Shown here: in pieces, positions 46,050-54,465 of the stretch
Position numbering within the stretch: the first letter of the stretch is position 1
How the letters are laid out: every line of letters begins with the position of its first letter
NCBI RefSeq assembly: GCF_001412595.2
Contig: NZ_CP012640.2
Coordinates: 868,001-932,000, forward strand
DNA length: 64,000 bases
Reading direction: 5' to 3'
DNA from: Massilia sp. WG5
Lineage (GTDB): Bacteria > Pseudomonadota > Gammaproteobacteria > Burkholderiales > Burkholderiaceae_D
The notes under the pieces: model-generated
What the model was told of the DNA's origin: nothing
The model's input: only the letters and a program-made list of their open reading frames with translations
The model's database searches: none
Program-made: the position numbers and the translations under genes

Positions 46050-48914
46050 ATGAAATCGCAACTACCTGCACGTCCTTTGGCCTTGAAGCTGACCGTGACT
46101 GCGCTGATGGGCGCCGGGGTGCTCAGCAGCGCCTCGGTGTGGGCGCAAGCCGCGGCCGAAACGACGGCGCTGCCGGAGGCCTCGACCGTGGTCGTCACGG
46201 GCGTCAAGGCATCGCTGATCAAGAGCCTGGCGATCAAGCGCACCAGCGACCAGGTCGTGGAATCGGTCGTTGCCGAAGACATCGGCAAGCTGCCCGATAA
46301 TAACGTCGTCGAAGCGCTGCAGCGCGTGACGGGCATCCAGGTCACCAACCGCGCCGGCGGCGAAGTCGGGACCCTGTCCATCCGTGGCCTCCCCGACGTC
46401 GAAACCACCTGGAACGGCCGCAATATCTTTACCGCGTCCGGCACGCAGGTCGCGCTGCAAGACATTCCCTCGACCCTGGTTCGCCAGATCGACGTTTACA
46501 AGACGCGCGACGCCAGCCAGTTGGAAACCGGGATTGCAGGCCAGATCGACGTCAAGTCGCTGCGGCCCTTCGATTTCAAGGGTCCGAAAGTATCGCTGTC
46601 GGCGCGCGAAACCTATCTCGATCCCGCGAAAAAGGCCAATCCGCAGCTCAGCGCCATGTTCAGCAACCGCTGGCAAACCGGCATCGGCGAAGTCGGCGCC
46701 CTGGTGAATCTGGCCGATACCAGGACAAAGTACCGCAATGAAAGCGTGACGCCGGGCGCCATGGTGCCGTTTGCCAGCCCGAACGCCGCCGAAGATGCCC
46801 CAGGTTATACGCCCTTGCAGCGCATCTTCGACAACAGTATCTGGACCCCCGGCACCCATACCGGCTTGCCGATGGCAGCGGGTTCGACGCTGAATTTCAA
46901 CGGCAAGCCTTATCCCTATTACCTGGCGCGTGACGCCGTCTTCCAGAGCGACGTCGAGGGGGAGCGAAAGCGTCCTGCCGCCAATATTGCCCTGCAGTGG
47001 AAACCGAACATCGATTCGGTTTATACCTTCGAATCGATGTACAACGGTTATCGTGATAAATCCTTCAACCGCCTGCTGTTCAGCTTCGTCGACTGGTGGG
47101 GGGATCTCGGCAGCAACCCTGCGGGGACGATGACGACCTTCCCGGGAACGAACGTCATCAAGTCCCGCCAAGTCAATAACGTCTATGGCTTCAACAGCGG
47201 CGACTACACGACGTCGGCAACCGACTCCCGTATTTACGCCCTGAACGGCAAATGGAACCTTGGCGATCGCCTGAAGCTGGACGGCGATCTGTCCTACCAA
47301 TCCAGCAGCTATCACTCGGAATTCACCGCCACCCGGATCGATCGCGTCGCACCGTCCATCAACGTCGACTTCAATGACGGCGGCAACAACACGGCCTTCC
47401 ATTTCAACAACGATGCCGACCTGGCCAACCCGGCCAAGTGGAATGTGGCGCAGTTCTACGATAACGCCAACCGCAACCAGGGCAGCGCCACGACGGCCAA
47501 CCTGACGGGCGTCTTCGATGCCGACTGGGGTGCGCTGCAGACGCTGCACTTCGGCGTGCGCTTCGACGACCGCAAGGCCTCGGAGGCCAACCGGACGCAA
47601 TCGAGCGCCTTGAACCGCAACCTCGCCTCGCTGGGTCCGGAATACTCCTCCACCAACGCCAACTTCGGCAAGGCCATCTCGGACGTTCCGCGCTCGTGGG
47701 TGGAACCGAATGCCTACTACATCCGCGACCATATCGACGACTGGCGCAAGCTCTTCAACTCGGTCGATCCGAACTTCATGACGACGGACCAGCTGAGCCT
47801 GCAGAAGACCTTCGAGGTCGATGAAAAGACGACCAACCTCTTCCTGATGGGGAATACCCAAAACGAGCTGTTTGGCCATCGCCTGCGCGGCAACTTCGGC
47901 GTGCGCTACGTCAAGGTCAAGACCGACATGACCTTCTACAAGGTTGATGCCAGCACCAAGGCGGTCACGCCGTCCAGTGCCAGCAAATCGACCGGCAAGT
48001 TCCTGCCCAGCCTGACCCTGATTTACGACCCATCCAGGGACATCGTGACGCGCTTCAACTATGGTGAAACCCTGCGCCGTCCGAACTTCGGTGACCTGAA
48101 TCCTGTCCTGCAGCTCGGTGACGACGTGTCGAAGGTCGGTTATGGTTCGGGCGGCGGCGGCAATCCGGACCTGAAACCGACACGCTCCAAGAACTTCGAC
48201 CTGACGGCCGAGTGGTATTTCCAGAAGGACAGCGCACTCTACGGCACTTTATTCAAGCGCAACATCGACGGACTGGTCGTGGGCTTGCGTCACAGGGTCC
48301 ACGTCGATCCGGCGAACGACCCGTTCCGCAACTCGACCTCGGGCGGCGACCATACGAACGGCTACGACTACGTGGTCAACTCGCCGGTCAATGCCTCCAA
48401 CGGCAAGATCAGTGGCGCCGAGCTCGGCTTGATCTACTTCCCGAAGGGGCTGCCGGGCCTGCTGGACGGTCTGGGCTTCCAGGGCAGCTTTACGCACCTC
48501 CACTCGTCGCAGAATGTGCCCGACGCCAACGACGCTGGCGTCATCGTCTCCCAGCTCGAGACACCGTTCTTCGGCGTATCCGACAACTCGTACAACGCCA
48601 CCCTGGCTTACGAAAAGGGTCCGGTCAGCGCACGCTTGTCCTATGTCTGGCGCTCCGGCTTCCTGGCGGGCAATGAAGCCGCCCTGTTTGCAAATCCGAT
48701 TGGTATCTGGCGTCATCCGGAAAAGAGTATCGACATGCAGATCTCTTACAAGATCAACGAAAACATGACGGTCGATATCAGTGGCGTCAACCTGACCAAC
48801 GAGATGCAGCAGCAGTACTACCACTTCGGCGACGCGGGTAACGCACAGGTGAGCAATTTCGGTACGGTCCAGATCGGACGTTCGGTCTCGGCTGCCTTGC
48901 ACTGGAAGATGTAA
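46050..48914 (+). CDS. TonB-dependent receptor, sugar-oligomer type
   Basis: The 954-residue protein has a signal peptide ending near residue 33 (SVWAQ), a TonB-box-like STVVVTG, a plug domain (about 60-190, with VEALQRVTGIQV and LSIRGLPDVETTWNGR), and a 22-strand barrel. It is of the Xanthomonas/Caulobacter type used for oligosaccharide uptake. The C-terminus HWKM lacks the usual Phe. Control by the same promoter type as the arabinose genes makes arabinan oligosaccharides the expected ligand. AGGAGATGT precedes the ATG. No SusD homologue is present, as expected for a proteobacterium. Confidence 0.9.
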   Translation: MKSQLPARPLALKLTVTALMGAGVLSSASVWAQAAAETTALPEASTVVVTGVKASLIKSLAIKRTSDQVVESVVAEDIGKLPDNNVVEALQRVTGIQVTNRAGGEVGTLSIRGLPDVETTWNGRNIFTASGTQVALQDIPSTLVRQIDVYKTRDASQLETGIAGQIDVKSLRPFDFKGPKVSLSARETYLDPAKKANPQLSAMFSNRWQTGIGEVGALVNLADTRTKYRNESVTPGAMVPFASPNAAEDAPGYTPLQRIFDNSIWTPGTHTGLPMAAGSTLNFNGKPYPYYLARDAVFQSDVEGERKRPAANIALQWKPNIDSVYTFESMYNGYRDKSFNRLLFSFVDWWGDLGSNPAGTMTTFPGTNVIKSRQVNNVYGFNSGDYTTSATDSRIYALNGKWNLGDRLKLDGDLSYQSSSYHSEFTATRIDRVAPSINVDFNDGGNNTAFHFNNDADLANPAKWNVAQFYDNANRNQGSATTANLTGVFDADWGALQTLHFGVRFDDRKASEANRTQSSALNRNLASLGPEYSSTNANFGKAISDVPRSWVEPNAYYIRDHIDDWRKLFNSVDPNFMTTDQLSLQKTFEVDEKTTNLFLMGNTQNELFGHRLRGNFGVRYVKVKTDMTFYKVDASTKAVTPSSASKSTGKFLPSLTLIYDPSRDIVTRFNYGETLRRPNFGDLNPVLQLGDDVSKVGYGSGGGGNPDLKPTRSKNFDLTAEWYFQKDSALYGTLFKRNIDGLVVGLRHRVHVDPANDPFRNSTSGGDHTNGYDYVVNSPVNASNGKISGAELGLIYFPKGLPGLLDGLGFQGSFTHLHSSQNVPDANDAGVIVSQLETPFFGVSDNSYNATLAYEKGPVSARLSYVWRSGFLAGNEAALFANPIGIWRHPEKSIDMQISYKINENMTVDISGVNLTNEMQQQYYHFGDAGNAQVSNFGTVQIGRSVSAALHWKM

Positions 48915-48941
48915 GCCTCGACGGCCAGGAAGTCCCCGCTG

Positions 48942-48987
48942 AACGCAAAAGCCCCGGTCTCGGTATGAGAACCGGGGCTTTTGCGTT
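48942..48987. terminator. Strong bidirectional terminator after the TonB receptor
   Basis: A perfect 17-bp stem (AACGCAAAAGCCCCGGT with its complement) and a 12-base loop lie 27 bases after the stop. AAAA and TTTT tracts inside the arms give U-rich ends on both strands. Confidence 0.88.
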
Positions 48988-49090
48988 TCCAGATATACGA
49001 AAAATCGATATCCGAAGCCTTCAACAGCTGATTGGCTTTGCGCCACCGCCGACTGCTAATATGAGCTTTCCTGAACGGCCCCGAGCACCC

Positions 49091-50449
49091 ATGACGACGA
49101 ATGCAAGCCTGAACCACGCCCAGCGCATTCCGCTGGCCGCCGAGATCCATTCACGCCCCTTCCTGAAACTGGAGGCGCCCGAGGCGCTCACCCACCTGGC
49201 GATCTTCCCGGCCGGCGAGTCCGGCTCGCGCAGCAGCCACTACCCCAGCCAGCACGCGCTGCTTGCCCAGCTGTGCGGGCACTTCGGGGTGGCGCCGCCG
49301 CATGCCGGGGCCAATCACTTCTTCCACGACTTCGGACGCTTCCGCCTGAAGTGGGAATGCCATACCGAGTTCGCCACCTACACCTTCACCGAAAAGCGCG
49401 TCCCCGATCCCGGGACGACGGCGGCGGACAGCTTCGACCGCGTGCCGCTCGCGCACCTGCCGCAAGCCTGGATCGCGGCCCTGCGCGGATCGCTGATGGC
49501 GGCCGCGCACGTGGTGCTGGAACGCGGCGCCGCCGATCCGGCCACGCTGCAGCAGAACTTCACCGGCATGCTGGCCGGCGCCCGCGTGATGCAGGGCGGC
49601 GAGCTGTGGACCGATTTCGCGATCCAGCCCGACGGCTTTTCGCGCTTCGTGCTGCGCGACGTCGACATGCGCGCCCAGCAAGCCGGCCGCCTGGCCCAGC
49701 GCGTGCTGGAAATCGAGACCTACCGCATGATGGCGCTGCTCGGCCTGCCCGTCGCGCGCACGGTGGCGGCGGCGCTCGACGACGTCGAGGCCGAACTGGC
49801 CACGCTGGCCGAGCGCATGGTGGCGGGCGGCGCCTCCGCCGCCGCCGAGCAGGACCTGCTGGGGCAGATCACCCGCCTGGCGGCGCGCCTGGAAAAGCTG
49901 TCGCTGAATAACGGCTACCGGCTGTCGGCATCGAAAGCCTACTACCGGCTGGTCAGGGCGCGCATCGAGGAGCTGCGCGAGACCCGCATCGAGGGCGTGC
50001 CGACGGTGGACGAGTTCATGGAACGGCGCCTGACGCCGGCGATGAACACCTGCGAAGCGGTGACGGCGCGCCAGGAAGCGCTCGGGCGCCGCATCGCCAA
50101 CGTCAACGACCTGCTGCGCACGCGGGTGAGCATCGTGCAGGAGGAGCAGAACCGCCAGATCCTGCAGTCGATGGACCGGCGCACGGCCCAGCAGCTGCGC
50201 CTGCAGCAGGCCGTCGAAGGACTGTCGGTCGCGGCAATCTCGTATTACGTGGTCGGTTTGCTGGGCTATGCGGGCAAGGCCGCCAAGGCACTGGGCCTGC
50301 CGCTCAATCCCGACCTGGCGACGGGCGCGCTGGTGCCGCTGGTGGCGGCCGCGGTCTGGCTAGGGCTGCGCCGGATGCACAAGCGCATGCACCGGCCCGT
50401 GGTCGGCGACCGGCACGCCGAAATCGGGCATGCCGTCCTGCCGCCATGA
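49091..50449 (+). CDS. DUF3422 family protein
   Basis: The roughly 452-residue protein matches the DUF3422 family. It begins NHAQRIPLAAEIHSRPFLKL, has a mixed N-terminal domain, and then a coiled-coil-like helical region (about 220-380, with TRVSIVQEEQNRQILQSMDR). One or two C-terminal membrane helices follow (SVAAISYYVVGLLGYAGKAA; GALVPLVAAAVWLGL). The function is unknown; the topology suggests an inner-membrane-anchored cytosolic protein. ATG 49091 is chosen, with an in-frame ATG at 49061 possible. The 3' end overlaps the convergent GH43 gene by 90 bases. Confidence 0.8.
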   Translation: MTTNASLNHAQRIPLAAEIHSRPFLKLEAPEALTHLAIFPAGESGSRSSHYPSQHALLAQLCGHFGVAPPHAGANHFFHDFGRFRLKWECHTEFATYTFTEKRVPDPGTTAADSFDRVPLAHLPQAWIAALRGSLMAAAHVVLERGAADPATLQQNFTGMLAGARVMQGGELWTDFAIQPDGFSRFVLRDVDMRAQQAGRLAQRVLEIETYRMMALLGLPVARTVAAALDDVEAELATLAERMVAGGASAAAEQDLLGQITRLAARLEKLSLNNGYRLSASKAYYRLVRARIEELRETRIEGVPTVDEFMERRLTPAMNTCEAVTARQEALGRRIANVNDLLRTRVSIVQEEQNRQILQSMDRRTAQQLRLQQAVEGLSVAAISYYVVGLLGYAGKAAKALGLPLNPDLATGALVPLVAAAVWLGLRRMHKRMHRPVVGDRHAEIGHAVLPP

Positions 50450-51397
50450 GATCGGCTGCGCACGCACGGCGCGGTTCGGATCGCGCAGCGGGTCACCCAC
50501 GATATCGCGGTAGTTGCGCGCGTGGTAGACCAGGATGTCGGTCCGGCCGTCCGGGGTGGTCGTGAACGAATTGTGGCCCGGTCCGTACTGGCCGTTGGCC
50601 GCGCTGCTCGCGAAAACCGGCGCACGCGACTTCGTCCACGAGGCCGGATCGAGCAGGTCGGCGCCATCCTGCGCGACCAGCATGCCGAGGGCGTAGTTCG
50701 CATCGGTGGCGCTGGCGGAATAGGTCATGAACACGCGGCCATGCTTCAGCAGCACGGCCGGCGCTTCGTTGACGTCGAATCCTGCTTTCTCCCACGCGTA
50801 CTCCGGCGCGGTCAGCAAGGCCGCCCGGCCGGCGATCGACAACGGCGTATCCATCCGGGCAATGTAGACCGCCGTCATGTGCCTGGCCGCGCCGGGGGGA
50901 CGCTGCGCCCACGCCAGGTAGCGCTGCCCTTTCGAGGCAAAGGTCGTCGCGTCCAGTGCGAACGACTCCCATCCGGTCCTGAGCTGTCCGCGCTCGACCC
51001 ACTTTCCTTCCATCGGATTCGCGGCGGCGTTCTCGAGCACGTACAGGCGCACATCGAAAGGCGCGTCGGCGCGGCCGGCGGTGAAGTAGAGATACCATCT
51101 GCCCTCGATCCGGTGCAGCTCGGGCGCCCAGATGTTCGCGCTCATCGGCCCATCTAGGTGCTTGCGCCACACGGTTTTCGCTTCGGCTTTGCCAAGGCCG
51201 TCGAGATCGCGCGCGCGGCGCAGCTCGATGCGGTCGTATTCGGGGACGGTGGCGGTGAAGTAGTAATAGCCATCGGCGTCCAGCGTGACCTGCGGGTCGG
51301 CGCGCCGGGGGACGAGCGGATTGGCGAAGTCCGGGGATGCGGCGGCGGAGAAGCACACGGCCAGCAGGAGCGGCGCGGCGCGGGAGGCAATCGTCAT
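50360..51397 (-). CDS. GH43 exo-arabinofuranosidase-like enzyme, exported
   Basis: The 345-residue protein has a signal peptide (to about residue 20, SAAAS) and a GH43 propeller with Asp34 (RADPQVTL), a central Asp in LDATTFA, and Glu in DVNEAPAVL. It is a close paralogue of the cytoplasmic enzyme at 43252-44202; both share YDRIELRRA, SYSASATD and YGPGHNSF. The export signal indicates periplasmic or extracellular action. It is a single-gene unit with its own copy of the shared promoter (51430-51497), and converges on the DUF3422 gene. Confidence 0.87.
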   Translation of the reverse strand: MTIASRAAPLLLAVCFSAAASPDFANPLVPRRADPQVTLDADGYYYFTATVPEYDRIELRRARDLDGLGKAEAKTVWRKHLDGPMSANIWAPELHRIEGRWYLYFTAGRADAPFDVRLYVLENAAANPMEGKWVERGQLRTGWESFALDATTFASKGQRYLAWAQRPPGAARHMTAVYIARMDTPLSIAGRAALLTAPEYAWEKAGFDVNEAPAVLLKHGRVFMTYSASATDANYALGMLVAQDGADLLDPASWTKSRAPVFASSAANGQYGPGHNSFTTTPDGRTDILVYHARNYRDIVGDPLRDPNRAVRAQPISWRQDGMPDFGVPVADHGPVHALVHPAQP

Positions 51398-51429
51398 CGG
51401 GTGGTCCGGGAAAGAGTGATCGATCCGTC

Positions 51430-51497
51430 ATGGTAGGAAGACGCGGCGGATCCGGCCAATCACTTTTCAGCGGCTTGCGATACCGTTTGAGGCATGG
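51430..51497 (-). promoter_or_regulatory. LysR-type activator promoter C (exported GH43)
   Basis: CCAATCA at 51456-51462 and CGATA at 51478-51482 (plus strand) repeat the fixed offset. On the minus strand TTGGCC (51454-51459), 18 bases and TACCAT (51430-51435) follow. The upstream half overlaps sequence that could serve the divergent MarR gene (TTGCGA, 18 bases, TGATAA). Confidence 0.68.
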
Positions 51498-51559
51498 CTG
51501 ATAAAATGCCGGTTGAAGACAGATCACGAACGGCACAGTGCCGACAGCAGGGAGTGCAC

Positions 51560-52057
51560 ATGAGCGACTTTGGGCCAACCGACGAACGATTGCGCAGGGT
51601 CGCCACCCGGATGCCGGGCTTTGCCCTCGAACCGATGCGGCTGGTCCGGATGAGCTATCAATTGCAGAAGGGCCTGCGCGACACGACCAACGCGGTCTTG
51701 AAGAAGTACGACCTCGTCGACACCAGCTATACCGTGCTCGCGATTCTTTACGGCAGTGCCGACGAAACCTCGACCGCCACGGAGCTGAGCGAGGCCTGCC
51801 ATGAAAAACCCGCCAACCTGACCCGTGTCTGCGACGAGCTTGTCGCAAGAGACCTGATCCGGCGCAGCCCGAAGCCGGGCGACCGGCGCGCCGTCATGAT
51901 TTCCCTGAGCGAGCGCGGACGCGCCCTTGTCGAACAGGCCTTGCCCGAGGTATCCGCGAAGCTCGCCGCGATCTACGCCGATTTTCCGGCGTCCGACCTG
52001 GAACGAATGGGTGTCCTCTCCTTGCAACTGCTCGGCAGGCTGAACGACCAGGCCTGA
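51560..52057 (+). CDS. MarR family transcriptional regulator
   Basis: The 165-residue protein has the MarR winged-helix core (about 35-140): LRDTTNAVLKKYDLVDTSYT, ATELSEACHEKPANLTRVCD, and the wing RSPKPGDRRAVMISLSERG. MarR proteins are dimeric and usually repress adjacent genes in response to phenolics or other small molecules. It is divergent from the exported GH43 gene, and downstream lies a terminator and then the FtsZ-like gene, so its target is unclear. GGGAGTGCAC supports the start. Confidence 0.87.
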   Translation: MSDFGPTDERLRRVATRMPGFALEPMRLVRMSYQLQKGLRDTTNAVLKKYDLVDTSYTVLAILYGSADETSTATELSEACHEKPANLTRVCDELVARDLIRRSPKPGDRRAVMISLSERGRALVEQALPEVSAKLAAIYADFPASDLERMGVLSLQLLGRLNDQA

Positions 52058-52422
52058 GCCGGACGCCAATGCCCGGCAGGCAGCGTCATCAGTTTTATCT
52101 ATCGCGGACATCACCAACAACCATTGGACGAATTTGCTGCGACGCAGCAACATAGCTCCTGTCTCCTCTATTCTCCTCCAAGAATAGATTCAGCCCGCTC
52201 CTGCAGCGGGCTTTTTTTTTGCGCGCGCTGGCTCCGGGCGCGCATGGTCCAAGCCACCCTTTCCCTGTAATTGCACGCGCTATTACAAATGGTTTCGACT
52301 GAAACGTTTACAAACTTTCGCGTGCGCGCCTCAGCAAGTAGTCTAATGGGCTCGGCAGCAGTCAGCGTTCTTGGCGGCATCATCACGGCCGGCCGATCGC
52401 ACAATTTCACACGGAGTCTTCC
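52058..52422. other. Intergenic region with twin-hairpin terminator and ftsZ-like upstream region
   Basis: The left part contains the twin-hairpin terminator (52168-52220). The right part, before the FtsZ-like gene, has a GTTTC-4 nt-GAAAC dyad (52292-52305) followed at once by GTTTAC, a possible operator. I cannot place a convincing promoter, and see no further ORF. Confidence 0.5.
52168..52220 (+). terminator. Twin-hairpin element ending in an intrinsic terminator, second copy
   Basis: A 7-bp hairpin (CTATTCT/AGAATAG, loop CCTCCA, 52168-52187) is followed 4 bases later by AGCCCGCT/AGCGGGCT (52192-52212) and a T run to 52220. It resembles the element at 6685-6736 in order, stem length and loop. 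It may simply end the MarR transcript, or be the 3' part of a small RNA with a ribosome-site-complementary loop. Confidence 0.8.
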
Positions 52423-53502
52423 TTGTCCGAATCAAAAGTTCCCCAACCGGAGACGGTCATCAAAATCATCGGCGTAGGCGGTGCGGGCGGCAACGCCATC
52501 AGCCATATGGCCTCCTCCGGACTGTCCTCCTTCGAATTCATCTGCGCGAATACGGACGCGCAAGCACTGTCGAACACCCAGGCCGAGAAACGAATCCAGC
52601 TTGGCGAAAGCGGTCTTGGCGCCGGCAGCGACCCGATCGTCGGCCGCGAAAGCGCGACGCGCGAGCGCAGCCTCATCGCCGATGTGCTGAAGGGCGCCGA
52701 CATGGTCTTCATCACCGCCGGCATGGGCGGCGGCACCGGCACCGGCGCCGCACCCGTGGTCGCCGAAGTGGCGCGCGAGCTGGGCATCCTGACCGTCGGC
52801 GTGGTGTCGAAGCCCTTCGATTTCGAAGGTCCGCGGCGCATGCGCGTGGCCGAGGAAGGCATCGCGACGCTGGCGCGCTGCGTGGACTCGCTCATCATCG
52901 TCCTGAATAGCCGCCTCGAAGAAGTGCTCGGTGAGGACATCACGCAAAAGCAGGCCTTCGCCGCAGCCGACGAGGTGCTGAGCAAGGCGGTGACCGGCAT
53001 CGCGGAAATCATCACCGTGCCCGGCATGATCAACGTCGATTTCGAGGACGTCCGCACCGTGATGCGCCAGACCGGCATGGCGATGATGGGCACTGCCCAG
53101 CACACCGGCGACGACCGCGCCGTCAAGGCGGCCGAAGAGGCCATCTCCTGTCCCCTGCTCGACGGCTCGAACCTGCGCGCCGCGCGCGGGGTGCTGGTCA
53201 ACATCGCCGCTTCGGAGGAGACGCTGAAACTGCGTGAAACCAAGCTGGTAATGAACACGATCTGCACGCAGACCAACGACGAGGCCATCATCAAGTTCGG
53301 CGCGGTCTTCGACGAGTCGCTGGGCGACGCGATGCGCGTGACCGTGGTGGCCACCGGCCTGAACCGCCCCAGCGACTTCGCGCTCGGCTCGCGGCGCACA
53401 TCGGTGTCGCGGCTGGGAACCCAGGCGCAGTCGGTGCTGCGCCAGAGCGGTTCGCAGGGGCCCGTGCGGCCGGGTACGGCGACGCGGCAGCTGGCCTCCT
53501 AG
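52423..53502 (+). CDS. ftsZ: FtsZ paralogue lacking the C-terminal interaction peptide
   Basis: The 359-residue tubulin-fold GTPase has the nucleotide loop GVGGAGGNA (17-25), the signature GGGTGTG (102-108) and an intact catalytic T7 loop with Asn204, Asp206 and Asp209 (NVDFEDV). It should therefore bind and hydrolyse GTP and polymerise. It ends soon after the core at RPGTATRQLAS and lacks the DIPAFLR-type peptide that binds FtsA and ZipA. The start is TTG with CGGAG upstream. None of the division/cell-wall genes normally next to ftsZ are here, so it is probably a second copy. Confidence 0.88.
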   Translation: MSESKVPQPETVIKIIGVGGAGGNAISHMASSGLSSFEFICANTDAQALSNTQAEKRIQLGESGLGAGSDPIVGRESATRERSLIADVLKGADMVFITAGMGGGTGTGAAPVVAEVARELGILTVGVVSKPFDFEGPRRMRVAEEGIATLARCVDSLIIVLNSRLEEVLGEDITQKQAFAAADEVLSKAVTGIAEIITVPGMINVDFEDVRTVMRQTGMAMMGTAQHTGDDRAVKAAEEAISCPLLDGSNLRAARGVLVNIAASEETLKLRETKLVMNTICTQTNDEAIIKFGAVFDESLGDAMRVTVVATGLNRPSDFALGSRRTSVSRLGTQAQSVLRQSGSQGPVRPGTATRQLAS

Positions 53503-53509
53503 ACCGGGT

Positions 53510-54445
53510 TCACGCCTTGTCCTGCGAGACCGCTGCGCGCACGGTCTCGCGAAACGCGCGCGGCGACCTGCCGTAGCACTGGCGGAAGCGCCGCGTGAAA
53601 TAGCCCTCGTCGGCGAAGCCGGTCGCGTGGGCGACCTCGGCGATCCGCATCCGGGTGTTGGTCAGCAGCTCCTGCGCCCGCTCCATCCGCCGTTCGGTGA
53701 CCAGCTCGGTAAAACTCTTGCCGATTTCCTTTTTCAGCAGGTGCGCCAGGTAATTGGGCGACAGATAGGCTGCGGCGGCCGCGTCGGTCAGGCACATTTC
53801 CTGGGACAGGTGATCGCGAATGTAGCGCGAGACGCGTAACAACGCATCGCGTCTTCCGCTCGAATTGGTGCGCGCGGTCGCCAGGCGCAGGAGTTCGGTC
53901 TCGTGGCGGCGGCAGGTCAGGCCGATCAGCTGCAACAACTTCCCGCGCAGGATTTCCAGCGAACCGAAGCGCCGTTCGCGGTTCTCCGCGATCATCTGGT
54001 CGAGCAGGCCAAGCAGATGGTCGCGGTCCCGCCCTTCCTCGACCACGAAATCGAGGTACTCCTGGTACAGGAAGGGCGCCAGCTCCGGCACGCGCGAGAC
54101 CGGCACGTCTTCCAGGTCAAGCGGATCGACGTCCAGTTCCGGGCGCAGGAAGCGCTGCGCGAAGTTGAGAACGACGAAGCGCGATCCTGCCGGCAGCGGC
54201 ACCAGGTGCACGCGGTAGGGCAGCACGAAGGTCAGCGTCCCGGGACGCAGCGGACGCACGGAACCGCCGATGGTCTGCTGCGCCGTGCCCTCGAGCGTCA
54301 CCATGATCTGGAAATAGTCGTGGCGATGCGGTTGCGTCAGCGGCGCCCGCACGTTCTGGTCGCGGATGTCGAACTCGCGGTGCGCGCTGCGTTCCTCCAT
54401 CGCATAGGTTTGCACCGCGCCCGGCGCCACCACTCTCTGGTCCAT
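53510..54445 (-). CDS. AraC family regulator with cupin sensor
   Basis: The 311-residue protein has an N-terminal cupin sensor (about 20-110, including QPHRHDYFQIMV) and a C-terminal double helix-turn-helix (about 205-300, with LSPNYLAHLLKKEIGKSF and GFADEGYFTRRFRQCYGRSP). It is the last gene of an eight-gene minus-strand run that starts with an aldehyde dehydrogenase and an IlvD/Edd dehydratase, and may control that run in response to a sugar acid. GGGAG precedes ATG 54445. It converges closely with the FtsZ-like gene. Confidence 0.88.
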   Translation of the reverse strand: MDQRVVAPGAVQTYAMEERSAHREFDIRDQNVRAPLTQPHRHDYFQIMVTLEGTAQQTIGGSVRPLRPGTLTFVLPYRVHLVPLPAGSRFVVLNFAQRFLRPELDVDPLDLEDVPVSRVPELAPFLYQEYLDFVVEEGRDRDHLLGLLDQMIAENRERRFGSLEILRGKLLQLIGLTCRRHETELLRLATARTNSSGRRDALLRVSRYIRDHLSQEMCLTDAAAAAYLSPNYLAHLLKKEIGKSFTELVTERRMERAQELLTNTRMRIAEVAHATGFADEGYFTRRFRQCYGRSPRAFRETVRAAVSQDKA

Positions 54446-54465
54446 GGTATCTCCCTGGAGGCCGC

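Noticed and set aside
53524..53550. Hairpin between the FtsZ-like and AraC genes as a terminator
   Set aside because: The stem GCGAGACCG/CGGTCTCGC lies inside the AraC coding end and has no U-tract, so it may be a coding coincidence.
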